From Chrysomallon squamiferum (lineage: Eukaryota; Mollusca; Gastropoda; Neomphalida; Peltospiridae): 15,000 bases of DNA. This document shows positions 8,884-15,000 of this stretch, piece by piece. The stretch covers positions 24,168,309 through 24,183,308 of the forward strand of contig CM022677.1 in assembly GCA_012295275.1 (NCBI GenBank), given 5' to 3'. The notes below the pieces were generated by a model, which had not been told where the DNA came from, did no database searches, and was given only the letters and a program-made list of their open reading frames with translations. The position numbers and the translations under genes were made by a program. The stretch's first letter is position 1, and every line of letters begins with the position of its first letter.

Positions 8884-9078
8884 GTGCTATCAGAGAAAGA
8901 AATCAGTTGTGGGTATCACCGGCGGTGTCATGCGACAAATTGTTCCTCGTGAAGAAAAGACCGGTCACGCACGTTTGTTTATTTGAAAGTGAAAAGATTA
9001 TGTGACCTTTCTTTTTTATTGTACGTGCACGAATAATATACAGTTAATAATGTGTTTTAGCAAGAGATCTAGAAAAAA

Positions 9079-9278
<200 letters not shown>

Positions 9279-9435
9279 TCATTAACTAGTAAGAAATATC
9301 GTGTATAAAGCTAGGGTTTCATGTATGTTAGAAAGTTAATGATATATTAATGTATCTATCCATAATTACATACTCTCATACACACACACAAACGCACCGA
9401 GTGAAAGATTGATGAATAGAAACAGAGAGAGTTAG

Positions 9436-10085
<650 letters not shown>

Positions 10086-10146
10086 CATTTATTTTTTATT
10101 TTTTTGTTATTAATTTCTGTTTTGTAATATTTTATTGCTTTTCATT

Positions 10147-10317
10147 TCTTCTTCTTCTTCATCTCAAAAGTAGTAGTAGATATGGTGCTAGTAGTTGTAA
10201 TTATAGTAGTAATAGTAGTATAGTAGTAGTAGTACTAGTAGCAATTGCAGTAGTAACGGTGTTGATAGTAGTAGTTGCAGTAGTGTTGTTCTTTGTTGTT
10301 ACTGTAGTAGTACTAAA
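10147..10317 (+). repeat. (CTT)n and third (TAG)n block
   Basis: A short CTT run (10147-10160) precedes 150 bp of imperfect TAG/GTA triplets (10169-10317) with TTG, GCA and AAT variants like those in the two larger TAG arrays and in the same orientation. Confidence 0.88.
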
Positions 10318-10886
10318 TATTCCTTTGAACCTCTGTTTCACGCCCTGAGGGTTCATGCACGCTTGTTATGTTCACTGAGAATACATTAACGAGTTAATTG
10401 TTTACAGAAACAGATGAACAACTTCATGAAAATCTTTACCACGTCTCGTTACATAACCCACGGAGATAATCCGCGATAATCCGGGATAATCCTGCATGCA
10501 TGTAATATTTACTTTACACAATCAACAATATTTGTGTTAAATTAATACACTGGATTATCGCCTGTAGATCTTGACGCAACTGTGAGATAATCCGAGATAA
10601 TTTTATTACCTTAATCCTATAATACTGATTCCCAGCATTAAAACTTTACAGTTTATGAGAATGTCACTCATTGAAGGTTTTGTCCATTCTGATGTTTTTG
10701 AATTTCTCAGATTACGATTTTGACTGTTACTGAATGTTTTGTTATTGCTCTTAAGTTAATTAAAAATGTACTCGTTGTGGTTAAAAATAAACAGTTTAAC
10801 GAGATTTTTCTTTTTACATGTTTGTCTCTGTTTTCTTACAGCCATGTTGTAATTCTGTTGATTTTTGATGACCAGTCATTGCTCAT
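10318..10886. other. AT-rich unique DNA containing a GATAATCC cluster
   Basis: About 570 bp without a gene-like frame. Its only notable content is the motif cluster listed separately at 10465-10617. The rest is AT-rich with T runs and no recognisable repeat family. Confidence 0.5.
10465..10617. promoter_or_regulatory. Cluster of GATAATCC (GATA plus K50-homeodomain-like) motifs
   Basis: GATAATCC occurs at 10465-10472, 10475-10482 and 10485-10492, exactly 10 bp apart. Its reverse complement GGATTATC lies at 10552-10559, another copy at 10586-10593, a variant GATAATTT 10 bp later at 10596-10603, and TAATCC at 10612-10617. TAATCC is the known core of K50 homeodomain factors (Otx, Pitx, Goosecoid, Bicoid), and GATA is the GATA-factor core. 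A homotypic enhancer-like cluster is one reading; a decayed 10-bp minisatellite (unit GATAATCCGN) explains the three phased copies equally well, but less easily the distant inverted and later copies. Confidence 0.4.
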
Positions 10887-10890
10887 AAAA

Positions 10891-10930
<40 letters not shown>

Positions 10931-10943
10931 AACAATAATAATG
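10887..10943 (+). repeat. (AAAT)n followed by AAT/AAC units
   Basis: About ten perfect AAAT units to 10930, then AAT and AAC units to 10943. On the minus strand it reads TTTA and would be translated as Phe-Ile-Tyr-Leu. Confidence 0.94.
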
Positions 10944-10967
10944 ACACAGCTTCAAGATATTTAAATT

Positions 10968-11005
10968 CCGCCATTTTACCTTCTACAACAGTCGTCGTGA
11001 CGTCA
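10968..11005 (-). promoter_or_regulatory. Palindromic CRE with YY1-like ATGGCGG start
   Basis: On the minus strand a perfect TGACGTCA (10998-11005) is followed 20 bp later by AAAATGGCGG (10968-10977). This has the order of a CRE-driven start with an initiation codon in strong context. The frame from the ATG at 10974 reads MAEFKYLEAVS, then enters the TTTA repeat and stops after about 34 codons, so only a very short first exon could be coding. Overlapping this, GAAG|GTAAAA would make a good splice donor, an alternative role as the end of a 5' UTR exon. Inference from motifs only. Confidence 0.3.
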
Positions 11006-11009
11006 TTAT

Positions 11010-11208
11010 ACAAATGGAGGACTGATAATGTGGGTTTATTTTACATATATCACAACAAACTACTGTCATAATTTTATTTACAATAGGCAATATATGTGTA
11101 TATTTATGTGTGTGTGAGTATATATATACTTATATATATTCCCTATCGAAAATAAAATGATACTTATAAATTTGGTAAATTTTAAATTATTTTCTTTTTG
11201 TTTTTAAT
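11010..11208. other. AT-rich unique DNA with short TA/TG tracts
   Basis: Contains TG/TA-rich sequence at about 11093-11140 and otherwise AT-rich DNA. Nothing gene-like is seen. Confidence 0.5.
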
Positions 11209-11312
11209 TTTATTCATCCATCTTTCTTTTTATTTTCTCTCTTTCCTCCTTTCTTTGTCTTTATCCAATTTTTATTTTCCTTTCTACTTGTTCTTCTTTT
11301 CTACCTATTTTT
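11209..11312 (+). repeat. Polypyrimidine tract ending in TTTTTAG
   Basis: About 100 nt, mostly T and C, ending in TATTTTTAG at 11306-11314. It could be an ordinary low-complexity tract, common in this window, or a splice-acceptor pyrimidine tract for the exon candidate that follows. Confidence 0.5.
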
Positions 11313-11314
11313 AG

Positions 11315-11544
11315 TGACTGCATACCGCCCAGTAACCCCGCCGTGTGCAGTTTGAACCTATTACTTACCTGTGTCAGGTGAGAGAGATTTTTAATGGCAT
11401 TCTCTGTTTACAACGGTCTCTCTCTATTTATTTTCAAGTGTTGTTGTTGTTTACAGAACACTTCTGGTGCGGCAGGACGCACCCAGGGGATGGGTGTTGT
11501 CCATCCCTGCCCGTGGTGTCAGCAGTTTGTTTCTCTCTATATAG
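11315..11544 (+). CDS. Speculative two-exon coding segment, unrecognised product
   Basis: A candidate internal exon 11315-11377 (63 nt, about half GC) lies between a long pyrimidine tract ending in AG and a strong donor CAG|GTGAGAG. A candidate 79-nt intron (11378-11456) ends in TTGTTTACAG. The next exon starts at 11457, is GC-rich and has a weak donor GG|GTGTTG at 11494. Reading exon one from its second base (DCIPPSNPAVCSLN...) and splicing gives an open frame that continues in exon two (TLLVRQDAPRGW...) and, unspliced beyond that, reaches TAG at 11542-11544, about 50 codons. I recognise no family. The local GC peak and compatible phase are supportive; the short length and the abundance of pyrimidine tracts make chance quite possible. 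Confidence 0.2.
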
Positions 11545-11559
11545 TATTTATTTCTCTAT

Positions 11560-11905
11560 CTTTCTGCAGTCTTTCTCCCTGGTTTTCGTTTTCGTTTTGT
11601 TCTTTCTCTCTGCGTCTTCCCTCCCTATCTCTCCGACTCTCTATCTGTCTCACTCTCTGTGTCTCTGTCTGTCTCTCTATGTCTCTGTTTCTCTGTTTCT
11701 CTCTCTCCACTTCTGTCAGTCTGTCTGTCTCTCTCACTCTTTCTCTCACTCTTTCTCTCACTCTCTCTCTGTCTCTATGTGTGTGTCTCTTTCTGTGTAT
11801 CTCTCTGTCTCTGTTTCTCTGTCTCTCTCCCCCCCTCTCTCTCTCTCTCCATCCATCCATCCATCAATACATTCATCTATCCATTAATCCTTCGGTCTAT
11901 CCATC
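11560..11905 (+). repeat. Degenerate (CT)n/(CTGT)n then (CCAT)n
   Basis: An interrupted CT array with CTGT, CTTT and CTAT variants runs to about 11848, followed by CCAT units (11849-11863) and looser ATCT/ATCC to 11905. Three frames stay open through it (180, 229 and 145 codons) as Ser-Leu-Val-Cys repeats, and the minus strand as Arg-Glu; none is a gene. Confidence 0.9.
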
Positions 11906-11942
11906 TTTCGAACTGTCGCTGTCTATATCTCTTTCCGACCAC

Positions 11943-12035
11943 AAGCACACACATACATACATACACGCACCGCACATACCACACACACACACATATACAT
12001 ACACACACACACCCACACATACACACACACACACC

Positions 12036-12066
<31 letters not shown>
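11943..12066 (+). repeat. Interrupted (CA)n array
   Basis: CA units with CATA, CC and GC interruptions; the purest part is at about 12040-12062. Frames give His-Thr or Cys-Val runs. Confidence 0.93.
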
Positions 12067-12069
<3 letters not shown>

Positions 12070-12128
12070 ATCAAAAAGCCTAAGAGACTTACTTAGGCAT
12101 ATAACACCGTTATCCAAATCGCTTTTCC

Positions 12129-12147
12129 GTCTGTCTGTCTGTCTGTA
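12129..12147 (+). repeat. (CTGT)n short tandem repeat
   Basis: Four to five CTGT units within otherwise unique sequence. Confidence 0.88.
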
Positions 12148-12149
12148 TA

Positions 12150-12435
12150 ATCTTTACAATTTTTTTACCTTGAACAGATTTTTTAATACTAGTATTTTTT
12201 AAAGGTTTTTGTGAGTCTCCCATTTCAAACAACGAGAACTCGTCATTGTCGATATTGTTATTTTCGTTTTGAGGTGTCGAGGACACCCGCCTAGCACTGT
12301 GTTGTCAGAGTCAAAGCGGTGACGAACGTAAACGACATTAACACAAACAACGGTGACGCCCAACGTGTTATATGTCGCCATGACAACAGTGACGTTAGGC
12401 GTACGAATGTATACTGAAGACCATGAGAAAAGCAT
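12150..12435. other. Unique DNA with CpG-bearing second half
   Basis: From about 12260 the sequence keeps a dozen or so CpGs. It contains GGTGTC-GAG-GACACC (12273-12287, 6-bp arms and a 3-nt loop) and TGACGTTA (12390-12397). A 78-codon minus-strand frame (12199-12435) is unrecognised. A small regulatory patch is possible but unsupported. Confidence 0.4.
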
Positions 12436-12640
12436 TTCGCGTTTTTTATTTATTAATATTTTGTGTAATTTTTTTATTTTATTAATATTTTGTGTTAATT
12501 TTTTTTTTATTTTCTTTTTTGTAATTTTTTTTTTTTTATTTTTTTATTTTCTTATTTTCTTTTTTTTTACTTTGTTTTTTATTCTTTTTCTCTCTTTCTT
12601 TTTTTTTTTTTTTCTCTTTCTAATATTTATTTAGATATAC
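12436..12640 (+). repeat. T-rich low-complexity tract with a 29-bp duplication
   Basis: Runs of T broken by A, C or G. TATTAATATTTTGTGT occurs at 12451 and, offset by 29 bp, at 12480, a small local duplication. The 93-codon frame across it is poly-Phe. Confidence 0.85.
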
Positions 12641-12960
12641 ATTTGTTAAAGTAACTTCAGGTGGATGAATGAATGAATATAATTTGTTACATGTTTTTCT
12701 TTCTTCCTTTCTTCATTCATTTATTAATTCACTGATTCATTCTCTCTTTCATTTCTTCATTTTAATTTGTTTTTAAGGAAAACTAAGTTTTTAAGTGAAG
12801 TTAGTTTCACTTCTTTCATTCTTTCCTTCATTCATCCATCGATCCATAATTTTCTCCTTTTGTTCCTTTCCATTTTATTCCGATTTACCAACCTAATTAT
12901 TTTCGACTTTGTTTATTTATTGAATGATTTTAATTTTTATTCAGATCTGCAGATTTGAAT
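12641..12960 (+). repeat. Degenerate (TTCA)/(TTTC) pyrimidine-rich region
   Basis: GAAT units at about 12663-12677 are followed by loose TTCA, TTTC and CATC units through 12850 and then T-rich DNA. The sequence is diffuse and has no gene-like frame. Confidence 0.6.
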
Positions 12961-13800
12961 GAACTATAAAAATTAGACAGACAAAGGGTTAAAGTGTTTA
13001 GAACGCTAAAAAAAAACAACACGAAATAAAACTGAAATATTTCATGTCATTACTTTCCCGAGGTTTAGTGAACGCATAAATCAGAATATAAAAAAAAAAA
13101 AAAAAGATAAAAAAGAATAAAAATAAGAATAACATGCAAAAACAAAGAAAGGATGAAACGAGTAATAATTAAAAAAAAAAAAAAAAAAAATTAATAAAAT
13201 AATAAACATAAAAATAACAATAAATTAAAATTAAAATTAAAATTAAAATTAAAATTGAAATTAAAATTAAAATTGAAATTAAAATTAGAAAAGAAAAGAA
13301 AACTACGACAGATAAAAGAATAACGAATAAAACGACAAAAATGAACAATTTAAAAATAAAGAAACAGGGAAAGAAAGAAAAAACAAGAGGAAGAAGTAGA
13401 AGTTAATATAAAGAAAGGAAAGAAAGATGAAAAAATAAAAGAATGAAAATACAGAATGACAAGAAGCAAGTAAAAAAGAAAAACTTGACAGAAAAAGAGA
13501 ATAAATTAAAATAATTTTAGATCTAACGAAGGAAAACTGAAAAAGGGCCAAAAAGAAGAGAACAAGAAAGAATCAGAAGAACAAAGAAAATAAAAATACG
13601 CACAGCATTAACAATAGGAAAGAAAGAAAGAAAAAAATTATGAAAGAAGGGAAGAACAAAGCAATATAGAATCAGATGAAAAAATAAATAAAGTGAAAAA
13701 GCAATAAAACAGCAACGAAATAAATTGAAAAGAAAATTAAACTAGAGAACGAATGAAAAAATGTAAAAAGAAATGAAAGAAATAGATGAATAAGGATTGG
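12961..13800 (+). repeat. A-rich, purine-biased low-complexity region with (AAATTA)n
   Basis: For about 840 bp the plus strand is dominated by A with G, the reverse of the T-rich region just before it. It includes A runs (13089-13105 and 13171-13190) and a regular 6-bp AAATTA array at about 13221-13287 with occasional G substitutions. The minus-strand 82-codon frame is Phe/Ser-rich and rejected. Confidence 0.8.
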
Positions 13801-13823
13801 AAAGTAAACGACACACACAATAC

Positions 13824-13994
<171 letters not shown>

Positions 13995-14310
13995 ATTATG
14001 AATGTTCTGAAGGAAGGGAAAAAATATAGAAAGAAGAAGAAAATGGATTTATGAAAATAATGACGATAAAAATCCCTTATATTTAAGATAACAACAGCAC
14101 AAACTACAACAACAACAACAACAATAAATTTAAAAAAAACAAAAATACAAAAACAATAATAAAATAAAATAATGTAAATAAAATAAATAAGAACGACAAG
14201 AATAACAACGTACAAAACTACGTTACAGGACTCAGAAGAAAAAGAAAAGAGAAACATTTCATGTTACAATAAAAACAAAACAAAAACAAAGGTAGGTCTA
14301 TATCGTTACT
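13995..14310 (+). repeat. A-rich low-complexity DNA with (AAC)n and AAAAC units
   Basis: Continuation of the purine/A-rich domain, with an AAC run at 14106-14124, AATA/AAAT sequence and AAAAC units at about 14270-14290. No gene is seen. The 144-codon minus-strand frame is Phe/Val/Ser-Leu repeat translation. Confidence 0.75.
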
Positions 14311-14575
14311 TTACATGCGGGAAAGTCAATGGAAAAGTAAAATAATGTTTCATTTTGAAGAAGTTTTGTCACGAAAAGGAAACGAAATTGTTTCTCTGGA
14401 ATTTTATTTTCTCACTTTCCCTTTGTACACAAAATTTTTGAATGAGGAGTCATGGCTTGTTCTGTTGTTTCGTAGATCATTTGATGAAATAGATTACTAG
14501 AGGATAAAAGAAAAAAGTGCAATAGAGAAAGGACATTCAGCTCTTTTTTTTTTGAATGTTAGTAATAATGTTAAT
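14311..14575. other. Unique segment with unrecognised 61-codon frame
   Basis: The least repetitive part of the last 2 kb. A plus-strand frame at 14315-14500 starts MRESQWKSKIMFHFEEVL, is not low-complexity and ends in a TAG stop, but has no recognisable family. No splice sites or promoter signals are convincing, so I do not call it a gene. Confidence 0.3.
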
Positions 14576-14775
14576 AATGATGATTATGATGATGATGATG
14601 ATGGTTATAACCTTATACCTATAATTAAATAAATAAGTAAATAAATAAATAAATAAACAAATAAACAAACAAACAAATAAATAAATAAAAACAACAGAGT
14701 GTTAATTAAAAAAATAATTTAAAAAATTACGCCAAGAACAATAAATAAATTAATTAATTAATTAATTAATTAATA
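14576..14775 (+). repeat. (GAT)n, (AAAT)n/(AAAC)n and (AATT)n repeats
   Basis: GAT units at about 14576-14602, AAAT with AAAC and AAGT variants at 14622-14692, and a perfect AATT array at 14748-14775. The AATT run is self-complementary and could extrude as a small hairpin. Confidence 0.92.
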
Positions 14776-14861
14776 AAAAATGAAAAAAAAATAATAATAA
14801 CAGAGTAACTAAATAAATAAATACTACTTGTCATAAAAATGATTTCAGGGTAGAACATCTA

Positions 14862-14883
14862 TGACGTCATAAACCAATGACGT
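14862..14883. promoter_or_regulatory. CRE-CCAAT-CRE half-site group
   Basis: A perfect TGACGTCA (14862-14869), CCAAT (14874-14878) and TGACGT (14878-14883) occur within 22 bp of unique DNA near the window end. CRE and CCAAT elements commonly occur together in promoters. Any gene served would lie outside the window or in the unrecognised flanks. Confidence 0.35.
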
Positions 14884-14939
14884 TTACTGTGAAGAGAAAG
14901 AAACAGTTGACAGTGAGTAGAATTTTTAAAAGTATTTTC

Positions 14940-14980
14940 TTTTCATTTCTCTTTTTCTACTATTCTTCTTCTTCTTCTTC
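14940..14980 (+). repeat. Pyrimidine tract with (TTC)n
   Basis: T/C-rich sequence ending in about five TTC units at 14964-14980, just before the end of the window. Confidence 0.85.
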
Positions 14981-15000
14981 GATTACATCTTACACATACA

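Noticed and set aside
11345-12096. Frames of 145-229 codons, the longest in the window
   Set aside because: Composed mainly of degenerate CT, CTGT and CA repeat translation; the unique 5' part is better explained by the separate spliced-exon hypothesis.
14315-14500. 61-codon non-repetitive plus-strand frame
   Set aside because: Length is within chance expectation for AT-rich DNA and no family, splice site or promoter supports it.

Overview
This is non-coding eukaryotic DNA dominated by simple-sequence repeats. It is AT-rich, shows no bacterial gene organisation (no tiled long ORFs, no operons), and carries many long perfect or compound microsatellites: (CT)n/(GA)n, (CA)n/(TG)n, (TA)n, (CAGA)n, (ATCT)n, (AAT)n, (AAAT)n and an unusually extensive (AGT/TAG)n family. 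Unique stretches keep many CpG dinucleotides, which fits an invertebrate genome without general CpG depletion. My best guess is a mollusc, possibly a cephalopod or gastropod. This rests on repeat style only and is inference. No gene, tRNA, rRNA, CRISPR array or complete transposon could be recognised. Most long open frames are low-complexity translations of repeats (poly-Leu, Val, Ser, Asn, SL, RE, HT).

Layout. 0-0.8 kb: short unique flank, then ACT-type trinucleotide blocks. 0.84-2.6 kb: short arrays, a 44-nt poly(A), two stretches of unique DNA, and TG and CT/CA microsatellites. 2.6-4.03 kb: a 1.4-kb degenerate TAG array with internal higher-order duplications. 4.04-4.28 kb: a CpG-rich unique island. 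4.3-6.15 kb: ATCT, pyrimidine-rich, CA, TA, a second TAG block, TG and a 45-nt poly(T). 6.36-6.74 kb: a CpG-rich promoter-like stretch. 6.75-8.2 kb: T-rich DNA, a long CT/TA microsatellite and unique DNA. 8.25-9.54 kb: a purine-rich domain with AAT/GAT, a (GGGA)5-(GA)n-(CAGA)n compound and (GA)50. Inside it, at 8.6-8.9 kb, is a minus-strand open frame with a promoter-like start. 9.8-10.3 kb: CT compound and a third TAG block. 10.3-11.5 kb: the most interesting unique DNA, with a cluster of GATAATCC motifs, a YY1-like/CRE pair and a possible pair of small spliced exons. 11.5-12.95 kb: pyrimidine-rich repeats. 12.96-14.8 kb: an abrupt switch to purine/A-rich DNA with a TA-GA-CAGA array and AAAT/AATT repeats. 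The window ends with a CRE-CCAAT motif group.

Nothing here amounts to a demonstrable new biological system. The points most worth checking are the helically phased GATAATCC cluster (10465-10617), the recurrent CRE (TGACGT) motifs with two minus-strand ATGGCGG starts, the open two-exon candidate at 11315-11544, and the family of TAG/ACT blocks with internal duplications.
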